Shown one piece after another: positions 45,034 through 54,288 of a DNA stretch of 64,000 bases (within the stretch, counting starts at the first letter, position 1; each line of letters starts with the position of its first letter). Both the position numbers and the translations under genes were made by a program. Under the pieces are notes generated by a model. That model was given only the letters and a program-made list of their open reading frames with translations. It did no database searches and was not told where the DNA came from. Source of the DNA: Marinobacter litoralis (GTDB taxonomy: Bacteria > Pseudomonadota > Gammaproteobacteria > Pseudomonadales > Oleiphilaceae); contig NZ_QMDL01000003.1 of assembly GCF_003336705.1 (NCBI RefSeq), forward strand, positions 186,211 through 250,210, in the 5' to 3' direction.

Positions 45034-46368
45034 ATGATAAAATCCGACGTATACGGCGATCTTAGCCTCTCTAGCAAAGAAACGGCTGCTTGGGTGAAAT
45101 GGCTGGAAACCATTCTCATGACCCTGCTGTTTCTCGCTGTAGGGATTTGGCTGAATCCGGAAAATCCCTTGTTTATCGGGGAGACCTTCCCGTGGCCGGT
45201 ACTGGCTGCGTTGGGCGCAGGCCTGAGATACGGTTTTATGATGGCTCTGGTATCTTCCGCCCTGATGTTCACCGGTGCTGCGCTAATGTACCGGGCCGGC
45301 GTGGTGCCGGGTGACCAACTACCTTACACCTGGGGTGTCGGGATTCTGGCAACCAGCTTGCTCGCAGGGGAGTTCCGGGATTATTGGGACCGGCGCATTG
45401 AAAAGCTTGTTGCGGCCAATCAATACCGCCACGTGCGTCTGGAAGAATTTACTCGCAACTTTTACCTTCTGAAAGTTTCCCACGATCGCCTAGAGCAACA
45501 ACTTGCCGGCAACTCCAACAGCCTTCGCGAAGCTCTGCGGCGGCTTTACAGCGAGATATCGCATGCCCGGGGCACCGGACTCAACGCCGAAACCGGAGCG
45601 TTGATCATGCGGTTGCTGGTCCGCTACGGGCAATTACAAGTGGCGGCAATCTATCCGATCCACGCAGGCGAGCTGGTCAAAGAGCCCGTGGCAACCGTGG
45701 GCAACTCAGGTCGGCTCAATCCTGATGACCCGCTGTTGGTGCATGCATTGGAACAGAGAACTCTGGTTTCCGTGCACACCGAATACCGCGACAACCGCGG
45801 TGATTTGGACACTCATTTATTGCTCGCGCTCCCTCTGATTGATTCAGAGCAGCACATGATCGGTGTTGTCGCTGTCGAGGCCATGCCCTTTTTCAGTTTC
45901 CAGCCTAAAACACTCCGTCTGCTGGCAATCATGGCGGGACACATGACCGATATGTTGCTGGAACACAGCCAGGTTTCTGGTCAAGCACAGGCTGATTGGC
46001 GCCACTTCCTGTTCCAGCTTGCGCGGGTCAATAGCGATGCCCGTGACCACAACTTGCCCTCTACGCTCGTTCATTTCGACTTCAACAGCGCAGCGTCAGC
46101 CAATCATGTCCACCAAATGATACAGCAGATGCGTCGAGGCTTAGACGTGATTACTCAGCCCCCGGAAGCGGAAGACACCCAAATTGTTGTGCTGCTGCCG
46201 TTGACCGACGAGCTTGGCGCTGCTGCCTACCTGCAGCGCTTGGCCGATGCCGTACAACAACAATCCGGACGTTATCTGGAATCGTTCGCACGCATTCAGC
46301 AATTGCCATTGGGCAAGAAGACCAACCCAACGGAATGGCTCGAGCGCCAACAAAAGGAGCCGGCATGA
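45034..46368 (+). CDS. pelD: PelD: inner-membrane c-di-GMP receptor
   Basis: A 444-residue protein. Four helices (about 25-105) are followed by a coiled region, a GAF domain (about 170-310) and a degenerate GGDEF domain without a GGDEF active site. The RxxD c-di-GMP site is kept as Arg368-Gly-Leu-Asp371 in MRRGLDV, at almost the same number as P. aeruginosa PelD (367-370). Pel synthesis should therefore be activated by c-di-GMP. It lies 6 bases after pelC. Confidence 0.93.
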   Translation: MIKSDVYGDLSLSSKETAAWVKWLETILMTLLFLAVGIWLNPENPLFIGETFPWPVLAALGAGLRYGFMMALVSSALMFTGAALMYRAGVVPGDQLPYTWGVGILATSLLAGEFRDYWDRRIEKLVAANQYRHVRLEEFTRNFYLLKVSHDRLEQQLAGNSNSLREALRRLYSEISHARGTGLNAETGALIMRLLVRYGQLQVAAIYPIHAGELVKEPVATVGNSGRLNPDDPLLVHALEQRTLVSVHTEYRDNRGDLDTHLLLALPLIDSEQHMIGVVAVEAMPFFSFQPKTLRLLAIMAGHMTDMLLEHSQVSGQAQADWRHFLFQLARVNSDARDHNLPSTLVHFDFNSAASANHVHQMIQQMRRGLDVITQPPEAEDTQIVVLLPLTDELGAAAYLQRLADAVQQQSGRYLESFARIQQLPLGKKTNPTEWLERQQKEPA

Positions 46369-47348
46369 GCGGTTGGCTCATTTCGCTTGGGCTAACGCTG
46401 GAGGCCGGAGGCCTTGCTGCGCTGTTTACGGAGCTGCCTTCATTACTGGCACTGTCGGCCTATTTAACAGCGCACGCATTGGCGACACTGGTGTTCACAG
46501 TAGTGTGCCTGCCGCTGTTACCCGCCAGCTATCGACGCAAACTGGTATTGGCCGGTATCTTTTTATTCACACTGCAATTCGCCATGCCTGTCATCGGCAC
46601 CATTGGCGTATTCACGGGTATATTGCTGCCGCTGCGACTGCCCCGAGCCGAGCAACACAACCCCTGGCAAGAAACCGACATACCGGAGCTGCCCTATCGT
46701 CCGATGGATATGGATGATCAGTTGGGGTTCAGTGACGGTGGTTTGCGAGAGGTGCTCCGAGAGGCAAGCTCTTCCGAAAAACGCCTGAAAGCATTGCTCG
46801 CATCCCGGCAATTAAGCGATCAGGAAGCCGTCGACGTTCTGAAAGAAGCACTCAAAGACCCCTCCGACGACATCCGGCTGCTGGCGTATTCGATGCTCGA
46901 ACAAAAGGAAAAGCAGCTCGCCACCCGAGCCCAGGAACTGAAAAGGCTGCTCGACAATCCGGATCACCCTGACCGACACCGGCTGACTCGTCGGCTAGCC
47001 CATACCTGGTGGGAAATCGCGTATCTGGGCTTGGCCCAAGGCGGGCTAAAACAGTATTACTTGGAAAACGCCCGTCATCTGCTGGTCCAACTGACAGAGG
47101 CAAAGTCTTTTCACAACGACTGGCGTTTGCTCGGCCGTATTGAGCTGGCCTTGGGCCATGTCGAAGCGGCCAACAACGCATTCGAAGCCTCATTGGCTAA
47201 CGGAGCACCCCCCGAATTGATTTACCCGTATCTGGCCGAAGTCGCTTTTCTGGCTCGAGACTTCCAAAAAGTGCGTTTCCATCTGGCCAACTGTTCACGT
47301 TTCGGCCCGTCTGCCCCGGTAAAAGAATTAATGGAGGGTTGGCTATGA
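46365..47348 (+). CDS. pelE: PelE: inner-membrane TPR subunit of the Pel synthase
   Basis: A 327-residue protein with two N-terminal helices (about residues 5-90) and a C-terminal TPR-like helical region (about 170-327). It bridges PelD and PelG in the synthase complex. The ATG at 46365 overlaps the pelD stop as ATGA with AAGGAG upstream, so I reject the 10-residue longer frame. Confidence 0.9.
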   Translation: MSGWLISLGLTLEAGGLAALFTELPSLLALSAYLTAHALATLVFTVVCLPLLPASYRRKLVLAGIFLFTLQFAMPVIGTIGVFTGILLPLRLPRAEQHNPWQETDIPELPYRPMDMDDQLGFSDGGLREVLREASSSEKRLKALLASRQLSDQEAVDVLKEALKDPSDDIRLLAYSMLEQKEKQLATRAQELKRLLDNPDHPDRHRLTRRLAHTWWEIAYLGLAQGGLKQYYLENARHLLVQLTEAKSFHNDWRLLGRIELALGHVEAANNAFEASLANGAPPELIYPYLAEVAFLARDFQKVRFHLANCSRFGPSAPVKELMEGWL

Positions 47349-48886
47349 TCTGGCGAAAAACCGCAGCGCCGGAAACACCCTTGGCAGACATCACGCTGTT
47401 ACTTGAGGGCACCTACCCCTTTGTCCGCGGCGGCGTTTCGTCTTGGGTACATCAGATCATTTCCGGCTTGCCCCAGTACCGTTTCTCGCTGATTTTTCTG
47501 GGCGGGGACCGCAGCCATTACGGCGAACAGCAATACGAGCTGCCGGAGAACGTGGTTCACCTGGAATGTCATTACCTGATGGACCCATTGGTGGAGTCCA
47601 AGCCGAAAGCCCGCAAGGGCAATCGGGCTGCGTTCGACACCCAGCGTAAGTTACACAACCAGCTGCGCAACAAAGCCCCTGTGCCGAAAGGGGTGTTCAG
47701 TGAGATCTTTCAAAGCCTCGGCCGCAAAGGCGGCATCAGTAAAGAAGACTTTCTGTACAGCGAAGAAAGCTGGAAAGTAATCGACGAAAGTTACAACAAA
47801 TATTGCACCGACCCTTCGTTCATCGATTACTTCTGGACCATCAAAATCATGCATGGGCCGCTGTTTCGAATTGCCGAGATCGCCCGGAACATTCCGCCTA
47901 CCCGGGCGGTTCACGCGGTGTCTACCGGTTACGCTGGTTTGATGGGTGCGATGCTAAAAGAGACTCGGGGCATCCCTTACATTCTGACCGAGCACGGCAT
48001 CTATACCAAAGAACGAAAAATCGACCTGTCACAGGCTGCGTGGATCAAAGACGTCACCGACAAGGTCAGCACTAACCTGAATGACGATTTAGGTTACATT
48101 CGCAAGCTTTGGATCCGCTTTTTCGAATCCTTGGGGCGCATGTCCTATCAAATGGCCGACCCCATCATCTCGCTCTACATTGGCAACCAGCAACGCCAGC
48201 TGGCAGACGGTGCGGAACCCGCTCGCACCCATATCATTCCCAACGGAATTGATCCCGGGCGATTCGAAGGCGCTTTAGCCGCTCGTCCCGAGGAAACGCC
48301 AATGGTAATGGGCCTTGTAGGGCGCGTGGTTCCGATCAAAGACATAAAAACCTTTATCCGTGCCATGCGCGCCGTATACGAGGTGATTCCCAACGTTGAA
48401 GGGTGGATCGTCGGGCCGGAAGAAGAAGACCCCGTCTATGTGAAAGAATGCCGGGAACTGGTCAGCAGTCTGGGCTTGGAAAACTGCGTTAAATTCCTGG
48501 GATTCCAGAACGTGAACGACATCCTCCCGAAGCTTGGGCTGATGGTGCTGACCTCGATTTCCGAGGCCTTGCCCCTGGTCATACTGGAAGCCAATGCTGC
48601 GGGCCTGCCTTGCCTTGCCACCGACGTGGGCGCCTGTCGGGAGCTAATCGAAGGCGGCACCGCTGAAGACAGGCGTTTAGGAAGCAGTGGAGCGGTGGTG
48701 CCCATTGCCGATCCGGAAGCCACTGCCAGAGCAGCCACCCGGCTTCTGCTGGACAAGCAACGCTGGCAAGCCGCCAGCACCGCCGGGCTGGCTCGCGTTA
48801 AACAATTTTACACCTTGGACTCCATGTACGATTCGTATCAAAACATCTACGACACGGCGTTATCGGCCGAAAACCGGGAAAACTGA
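47345..48886 (+). CDS. pelF: PelF: cytosolic Pel glycosyltransferase (GT4)
   Basis: A 513-residue GT4 glycosyltransferase that polymerises Pel from UDP-sugars. LLLEGTYPFVRGGVSSWVHQII opens the N-terminal Rossmann lobe. LVGRVVPIKDIKTFI starts the C-terminal lobe, and the donor E-x7-E motif is in SEALPLVILEANAAG. The ATG at 47345 overlaps the pelE stop by 4 bases, with GGAGGG upstream; a TTG six bases earlier is possible. Confidence 0.95.
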   Translation: MIWRKTAAPETPLADITLLLEGTYPFVRGGVSSWVHQIISGLPQYRFSLIFLGGDRSHYGEQQYELPENVVHLECHYLMDPLVESKPKARKGNRAAFDTQRKLHNQLRNKAPVPKGVFSEIFQSLGRKGGISKEDFLYSEESWKVIDESYNKYCTDPSFIDYFWTIKIMHGPLFRIAEIARNIPPTRAVHAVSTGYAGLMGAMLKETRGIPYILTEHGIYTKERKIDLSQAAWIKDVTDKVSTNLNDDLGYIRKLWIRFFESLGRMSYQMADPIISLYIGNQQRQLADGAEPARTHIIPNGIDPGRFEGALAARPEETPMVMGLVGRVVPIKDIKTFIRAMRAVYEVIPNVEGWIVGPEEEDPVYVKECRELVSSLGLENCVKFLGFQNVNDILPKLGLMVLTSISEALPLVILEANAAGLPCLATDVGACRELIEGGTAEDRRLGSSGAVVPIADPEATARAATRLLLDKQRWQAASTAGLARVKQFYTLDSMYDSYQNIYDTALSAENREN

Positions 48887-50262
48887 TGGCGGGTATAGGA
48901 TTCGAACTCAGACGCATACTCAAACGCGATAGCCTGAGCAGCCTGATCGGTGCCTACGGGCTTGCCAGCATCATCAGCTCAGGCCCATGGGTGCTCTCGG
49001 TACTCGGGGTGATGCTGATCGGTATCGTGAGTCTGACACTGGCCGTCCGTGATCTGGAAATCGTGCAGTTTCTGGTTTCGGTCACCTACCTCATGGCGAT
49101 TTCATTGGTGCTTTCCGGGCTATTCCAGCATGTGTTTACACGTTGGGTTGCCGACCGTCTCTATGAAAAACGCAACCATCTGATTCTGCCCAACCTGATG
49201 GGCGTGCTGTGGCTTTCAACCGTGCTAGCCCTGCTCGGCGGCTTGCCTGCCATCCTGTTTTTACTGCCGGACACCAGCACGCTTTATAAACTGCTGATGT
49301 TGGCTAACTTCGTGGTCCTGTGCAATCTCTGGCCTGTCACCATCTTCCTGTCGGGGATGAAATCCTACTACCTGATCGTGGTGCTGTTCGCCGTTGGCTA
49401 CACCACAGCGATTATCGCTTCATTACTGCTTTCGGGCCTCGGGCTCGAGGGGTTGTTAGGCGGACTGCTTTTGGGGCACAGTCTGTTGCTGTTCAGTTTC
49501 CTGTTCACCATCATTCGGCAATACCCCAGCGACAAGCTGATTGATTTCAGCTTCACCCGGCGCTCACAAATCTTTCCTGCACTGATCGCAACCGGTTTGC
49601 TGTTTAACGCCGCCGTCTGGGCCGATAAGTTCATCTTCTGGTTTCATCCGGACACCTCGCAGCACGTGATCGGGACTCTGCGGGCATCGGCTATTTACGA
49701 CCTTGCCATTTTCCTGGCTTATCTCGCCATCATTCCCGGCATGGCGGTGTTTCTTGTCCGTATGGAAACCGATTTTTCCGAAGCCTACGACCGTTTCTAC
49801 ACCGCCGTCCGGGAAGGCGATACCCTTGCCCACATTAACGGTTTTCGTGATGACATGGTGCGGGTGGCCCGCAATGGCATCTACGAAATCTGCAAGGTGC
49901 AAAGTTTCACACTGATCATTCTGTTCATCTGGGCCGACGAGATTCTCGCCGCTATCGGTATCTCCACCTTATACCTGCCCATGTTCTACATTGATCTGGT
50001 ATCGGTGAGCATGCAGCTGATTTTGCTGGCGATCCAGAACGTGCTGTTTTATCTGGATTCTCGCCACATCAACGTGTCTCTGTGCGTGATCTTTTTCGCC
50101 AGCAACGTGATCTTCACCTTCACCACCATCGAACTGGGTGCAAATTTCTACGGTTACGGATACGCAGGCGCGACCTTCCTGTCATCGGTCATCGGGCTGG
50201 CGTTGCTGTCTCGGAAGTTCGACCGGCTCGAATACGAAACCTTCATGCTGCAAGGGCGTTAG
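48886..50262 (+). CDS. pelG: PelG: inner-membrane Pel translocon
   Basis: A 458-residue, 12-helix membrane protein of the PST/MATE-like PelG family. It begins MAGIGFELRRILKRDSL, the conserved PelG N-terminus. It forms the inner-membrane synthase complex with PelD, PelE and PelF. The start overlaps the pelF stop (TGATG). It is the last pel gene; 164 bases without a hairpin of note separate it from the next gene on the same strand. Confidence 0.93.
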   Translation: MAGIGFELRRILKRDSLSSLIGAYGLASIISSGPWVLSVLGVMLIGIVSLTLAVRDLEIVQFLVSVTYLMAISLVLSGLFQHVFTRWVADRLYEKRNHLILPNLMGVLWLSTVLALLGGLPAILFLLPDTSTLYKLLMLANFVVLCNLWPVTIFLSGMKSYYLIVVLFAVGYTTAIIASLLLSGLGLEGLLGGLLLGHSLLLFSFLFTIIRQYPSDKLIDFSFTRRSQIFPALIATGLLFNAAVWADKFIFWFHPDTSQHVIGTLRASAIYDLAIFLAYLAIIPGMAVFLVRMETDFSEAYDRFYTAVREGDTLAHINGFRDDMVRVARNGIYEICKVQSFTLIILFIWADEILAAIGISTLYLPMFYIDLVSVSMQLILLAIQNVLFYLDSRHINVSLCVIFFASNVIFTFTTIELGANFYGYGYAGATFLSSVIGLALLSRKFDRLEYETFMLQGR

Positions 50263-50426
50263 TAACCAGCGAGACATCGGCGTTTCTCTTCAAAGGTTCA
50301 GCGTGTAAATCTGGACAAGCAAAGCGAACCATAGGATCCTAAAAGTCATACCAAAAATAATACCGGGACGGCTGACTGGAAGCCCTTCAGCAGACCGCCC
50401 CGATCCATGATCTTGAGGACACCGCA

Positions 50427-52070
50427 GTGGCAGAGACAACAACTCCAATAAAACTCAAACCCAGCACCATCAGAATCGGCACCCGGTACCGCGCCAACCG
50501 CTTGAAGGGCCCCTACGATGCCATTGTCATCGGTTCAGGCATCGGTGGGCTGACTGCAGCGGCATGTCTCGCCCGCGCGGGTAAGAGAGTCTTGGTGCTG
50601 GAACAACATTACACGGCCGGCGGCTATACTCACAGCTACGCCCGCAACGGCTACGAATGGGATGTAGGCGTCCACTACATTGGTGATATGGGTGTGAGCA
50701 CCACGCTTGCCCGGCGTCTGTTCGACTACATTACCGACAGCAAGCTCAAGTGGGCCCCGATGGATGAAAACTACGACCGTTTCTTCCTCGGCGACAAAGT
50801 CGTCAATCTGCGGGCCGGTAAAGAAGGCCTGCGCCATTCGCTGTTGGCCTCATTCCCCGACGAAGGCGAGGCCATCGATCGTTACGTTGCGCTGCTTGAT
50901 CAGGTCACCAGCGGCATGCAGTGGTATACCCTGTCCAAACTCTCGCCCTCTTTGATTAGCCCGTTGGTATCGAAAGGGTTGAACAAAGTACTGCCGGATT
51001 GTTTTAACCGCACCACCTACGACGTGCTGCGAGAGCTAACCGATAACGAAGAACTCATCGGGGCCATTACCGGCCAATGGGGCGACTGCGGTGTAACCCC
51101 GAAGCAGTCCAGCTTCATGATTCACGCCATCATCGCTAAACATTATTTGCACGGCGGCTACTATCCGGTCGGCGGTGCATCGGAAATCGCCAAAACGATC
51201 ATTCCGGGCATTCAGGCCGCGGGCGGCGAAGTATTTACCTACGCCGATGTCACCGACATTCTGATTGAGAAGGGCAAAGCCGTGGGCGTTCGCATGGCCG
51301 ACGGTGAAGAAATCCGGGCGCCGAAGATCATCAGTGGCGCAGGGGTTATCAACACCTATGAGCGACTGCTGCCAAAGGAAGTGTCCGAAAAGGTCGGTTA
51401 TCCACAAGACCGCAAGCACATCAAACCTTCCATGGCGCATATCGGCCTGTACATTGGTCTGAAAGGCACGCCAGAAGAACTCGGATTACCGCGCACCAAC
51501 TTCTGGATTTATCCGGGTGCGGATCACGATGCCAGTGTGGATAACTTCCTGAAAGACCCTCACAACGCGCCTTTCCCGGTGGTCTACCTGTCGTTTCCGG
51601 CGGCAAAAGATCCGGATTACCAGAACCGTTGGCTGGGCACATCCACGCTGGAAGTGGTGGCGCCTACCTCCTGGGAGATGTTCGAGTCCTGGCAAGGCAG
51701 CACTTGGGGCAAGCGCGGCGAGGAGTACGAGGCACTCAAAGCCGAGATTACTGACAGGCTGCTGGAAGAAGTTTACGACAAGCTGCCTCAGCTGCGCGGT
51801 AAGATCGATTACGTGGAAACGTCCACGCCGCTGTCCACCGCCTGGTTCTGCCGCTATGAAGAAGGCGAACTCTACGGACTGGACCATACCCCTGAGCGCT
51901 TTGAACAACGCTGGTTAAGGCCGAAAACCGACATCCCCGGCTTGTACCTGACCGGGCAGGACATTTTGACCTGCGGCCTTGTCGGCGCGATGATTGGCGG
52001 CTTGATCACCACGCTTTCCATTCAGGGTCTGAAAGGTGCAGGATTGGCCAAACGCATCTTCGTAGGCTAA
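50427..52070 (+). CDS. FAD-dependent oxidoreductase, RetSat/CrtISO-like
   Basis: A 547-residue flavoprotein. The dinucleotide fold YDAIVIGSGIGGLTAAACLARAGKRVLVLEQH (residues 30-61) is followed by GGYTHSYARNGYEWDVGVHYIG. The C-terminal FAD segment GLYLTGQDILTCGLVGAMIGG closes the fold. This is the phytoene-desaturase superfamily branch with all-trans-retinol saturases and carotenoid isomerases. No carotenoid synthesis genes are near, so the substrate is unknown; a hydrophobic polyene or fatty compound is likely. The start is GTG behind GAGGA. Same strand as pel. Confidence 0.8.
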   Translation: MAETTTPIKLKPSTIRIGTRYRANRLKGPYDAIVIGSGIGGLTAAACLARAGKRVLVLEQHYTAGGYTHSYARNGYEWDVGVHYIGDMGVSTTLARRLFDYITDSKLKWAPMDENYDRFFLGDKVVNLRAGKEGLRHSLLASFPDEGEAIDRYVALLDQVTSGMQWYTLSKLSPSLISPLVSKGLNKVLPDCFNRTTYDVLRELTDNEELIGAITGQWGDCGVTPKQSSFMIHAIIAKHYLHGGYYPVGGASEIAKTIIPGIQAAGGEVFTYADVTDILIEKGKAVGVRMADGEEIRAPKIISGAGVINTYERLLPKEVSEKVGYPQDRKHIKPSMAHIGLYIGLKGTPEELGLPRTNFWIYPGADHDASVDNFLKDPHNAPFPVVYLSFPAAKDPDYQNRWLGTSTLEVVAPTSWEMFESWQGSTWGKRGEEYEALKAEITDRLLEEVYDKLPQLRGKIDYVETSTPLSTAWFCRYEEGELYGLDHTPERFEQRWLRPKTDIPGLYLTGQDILTCGLVGAMIGGLITTLSIQGLKGAGLAKRIFVG

Positions 52071-52089
52071 AACTTATAGGCGTACAGTC

Positions 52090-52491
52090 ATGGCAGTGTT
52101 TTCCAAAAGAACCGCAGAACAGCAACTGAACGCAGAAGCCAGTAAGGTCCGTAAGGACGATCTGGAAACACTGCTGCAACGGCAAGAGGCGATCGAGGCA
52201 AAAGTTAAAAGCAGCGGCCGCCTCCAACGTTTTGGCACCGACATCAAACTGATGTTTTCCCTGATTCGGGATTATTGGAACGGTCGTTACCGCGCCGTGC
52301 CATGGAAAACCATTGCCGCGGTTGCTGGCGCCTTACTGTACGTGATGAATCCGTTGGATTTGATCCCTGATCTCATCTTCGGATTCGGGTTTCTTGATGA
52401 TGCAGGTGTCGTGGCGCTTTGCTTGAAATGGGTCGAATCGGATTTGCACAAATATGCAGCGTGGAAAGAACTCTCTTCAGATAGCAAATAG
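52090..52491 (+). CDS. YkvA-like (DUF1232) membrane protein
   Basis: A 133-residue protein with one or two helices around PWKTIAAVAGALLYVMNPLDLIPDLIFGFGFLDDAGVVALC (about residues 73-115), the DUF1232 signature. Function unknown. An N-terminal charged, probably coiled-coil stretch (residues 8-45) precedes it. It lies 19 bases after the flavoprotein gene and may be co-transcribed. Confidence 0.8.
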   Translation: MAVFSKRTAEQQLNAEASKVRKDDLETLLQRQEAIEAKVKSSGRLQRFGTDIKLMFSLIRDYWNGRYRAVPWKTIAAVAGALLYVMNPLDLIPDLIFGFGFLDDAGVVALCLKWVESDLHKYAAWKELSSDSK

Positions 52492-52570
52492 ATACATAAA
52501 GCAATTGCCTGAACCATGGACAGTCAGTAACCTTCAACCAACCCCCACTCAATAGATTTCCGGAGCGCAT

Positions 52571-53347
52571 GTGGATTTCGCTACTCTGGTCGGCCTTGTC
52601 GGCGCACTGTTACTCATCGCTTCAGCCGTTATTCTCGGCGTATCTCCCGATGTTTTCATTAACTCGTCCTCCCTGCTGATTGTCGTGGGCGGCACCATGT
52701 TCGTGGTGTTAGCCAAATTCAGCATTCCTCAGTTTCTTGGCGCTTTTAAAGCAGCCCTCCGAGCCTTTAAGTTTAAATTGCCGGAAACCCAGGACAGCAT
52801 TGAGGAGCTGGTCGAAATCGCCAGCATTGCCCGAAAAGAAGGCCCTTTGGGGCTGGAAGGCCGGGATGTCAGCTCACCGTTTCTCGCCAGCGGCATTCAA
52901 ATGCTGGTCGACGGTCAGAATGACGAAACCATCAAACAGTTGCTGGACAAAGAGCGCTTGATGACCCTGGATTACAACCGCTCCGGATCCAAAGTATTTA
53001 CCGCCATGGCCGATGTTGCGCCGGCGATGGGCATGATCGGTACCCTGATCGGCCTGGTACAAATGCTGTCCAACATGGAAGACCCGAAATCCATCGGGCC
53101 AGCCATGGCAGTAGCGCTGCTCACGACTCTCTACGGCGCGATGATCGCTACCATGATTGCATCACCCATAGCCGACAAGCTCTCCCTTCGGATGACCGAA
53201 GAGGCTCGCATGCAAATGCTCTACACCGACGCCCTGGTTGCCATACAGCAAGGCACTAACCCTCGTGTTATCGAACAGATGCTGTCGAGTTACCTGCCCC
53301 CGAATCAGCGAGACAAAGCGCCTGAGGCCGAGCCTAGCGGCGGATAA
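52571..53347 (+). CDS. pomA: PomA-like flagellar stator subunit
   Basis: A 258-residue four-helix MotA/PomA protein. ATLVGLVGALLLIASAVILG starts TM1, and VAPAMGMIGTLIGLVQMLSNMEDP with TLYGAMIATMIASPIADKL are the TM3-TM4 pore elements. The length and motifs match Vibrio PomA, the sodium-motor A subunit. It has a GTG start and lies 5 bases before pomB. No flagellar structural genes are in the window. Confidence 0.9.
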   Translation: MDFATLVGLVGALLLIASAVILGVSPDVFINSSSLLIVVGGTMFVVLAKFSIPQFLGAFKAALRAFKFKLPETQDSIEELVEIASIARKEGPLGLEGRDVSSPFLASGIQMLVDGQNDETIKQLLDKERLMTLDYNRSGSKVFTAMADVAPAMGMIGTLIGLVQMLSNMEDPKSIGPAMAVALLTTLYGAMIATMIASPIADKLSLRMTEEARMQMLYTDALVAIQQGTNPRVIEQMLSSYLPPNQRDKAPEAEPSGG

Positions 53348-53352
53348 GCACT

Positions 53353-54288
53353 ATGGAAGAACTGCCAGAAGAAGAAAAACCGGGCATTCCGGCATGGGTG
53401 GTCACCTTCGCCGACCTGATGTCGTTGTTGATGTGCTTCTTTGTGCTTCTGTTGTCGTTCTCCGAGATCGACGCCATGAAGTTCAAACAGATTGCCGGTG
53501 AACTTTCGAAAGCTTTCGGGGTGCAGCGTGAGGTTCCCGCGCTGGAGATTCCTCAAGGTACCAGCCCTATTTTTGACAAGTTCTCTCCGGCTCCACCGGA
53601 GCCCACGGTGGTAAACGAAATCCGTCAGACCACCACCGACCAAAAGCCCGAGCTGGAGACGCTCAAGAGCCCGACAGAGGAAGCTCGGGAAGAGGCGGCC
53701 AAGGAGGCCCTCGAGGACAACGCGTCACGGATTCGCGAGGTACTGGCAGAAGCTCTTGAGGACGGGCGAATCACCGTTGAAGCCGACTTGGATCAGCACC
53801 GTATCGTTATTCGGGTTGAGGAGAAAGGGTCCTTCCCATCCGGTTCTGCCGAGCTGACCTGGGAGTTTGAAACCTTGCTGCTGGAAATGGCCGAGGTACT
53901 GGCGGATATCCCCGGCGAGCTGACCGTTGAAGGCCATACCGACGATATTCCGATTCGCAACTCGCGTTTTTACAGCAACTGGGATTTGTCAGCGGCCCGC
54001 GCCGCAGCCGTTGCCAACGCACTGCTGGCAACCGGAGCGGTTGAACCCACCCGGTTGGCGGTTAAAGGGCTCGCGGATACCGAACCGCGGGTTGAAAACG
54101 ATTCCTCGGAAAGCCGCGCCAAGAACCGCCGGGTCGAGATCATTGTCGATATGCTCACCCCGCAGGAAGAAGAGCGTATGCGGCTGAGAGAATTGCTTGA
54201 ACGCAGTGCCCAGCAAAACGAAACCGTTATTGATGTTCGCTCCGCCACGCCCGGAAATGCTCCACCCACGACAACAGGGCCGGAATAA
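53353..54288 (+). CDS. pomB: PomB-like flagellar stator subunit
   Basis: A 311-residue MotB/PomB protein. The ion-binding aspartate is Asp21 in TFADLMSLLMCFFVLLLSFSE, nearly identical to the Vibrio PomB segment, so a sodium-driven motor is likely. A long acidic linker (about 90-150) leads to the OmpA-type peptidoglycan-binding domain (about 155-280; EGHTDDIPI and SRAKNRRVEI). Its last 62 bases overlap the convergent RND pump gene. Confidence 0.92.
   Translation: MEELPEEEKPGIPAWVVTFADLMSLLMCFFVLLLSFSEIDAMKFKQIAGELSKAFGVQREVPALEIPQGTSPIFDKFSPAPPEPTVVNEIRQTTTDQKPELETLKSPTEEAREEAAKEALEDNASRIREVLAEALEDGRITVEADLDQHRIVIRVEEKGSFPSGSAELTWEFETLLLEMAEVLADIPGELTVEGHTDDIPIRNSRFYSNWDLSAARAAAVANALLATGAVEPTRLAVKGLADTEPRVENDSSESRAKNRRVEIIVDMLTPQEEERMRLRELLERSAQQNETVIDVRSATPGNAPPTTTGPE

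Noticed and set aside
50332-50341. TAGGATCCTA palindrome between pelG and the flavoprotein gene
   Set aside because: A 10-bp palindrome is expected by chance at this scale and has no supporting context.
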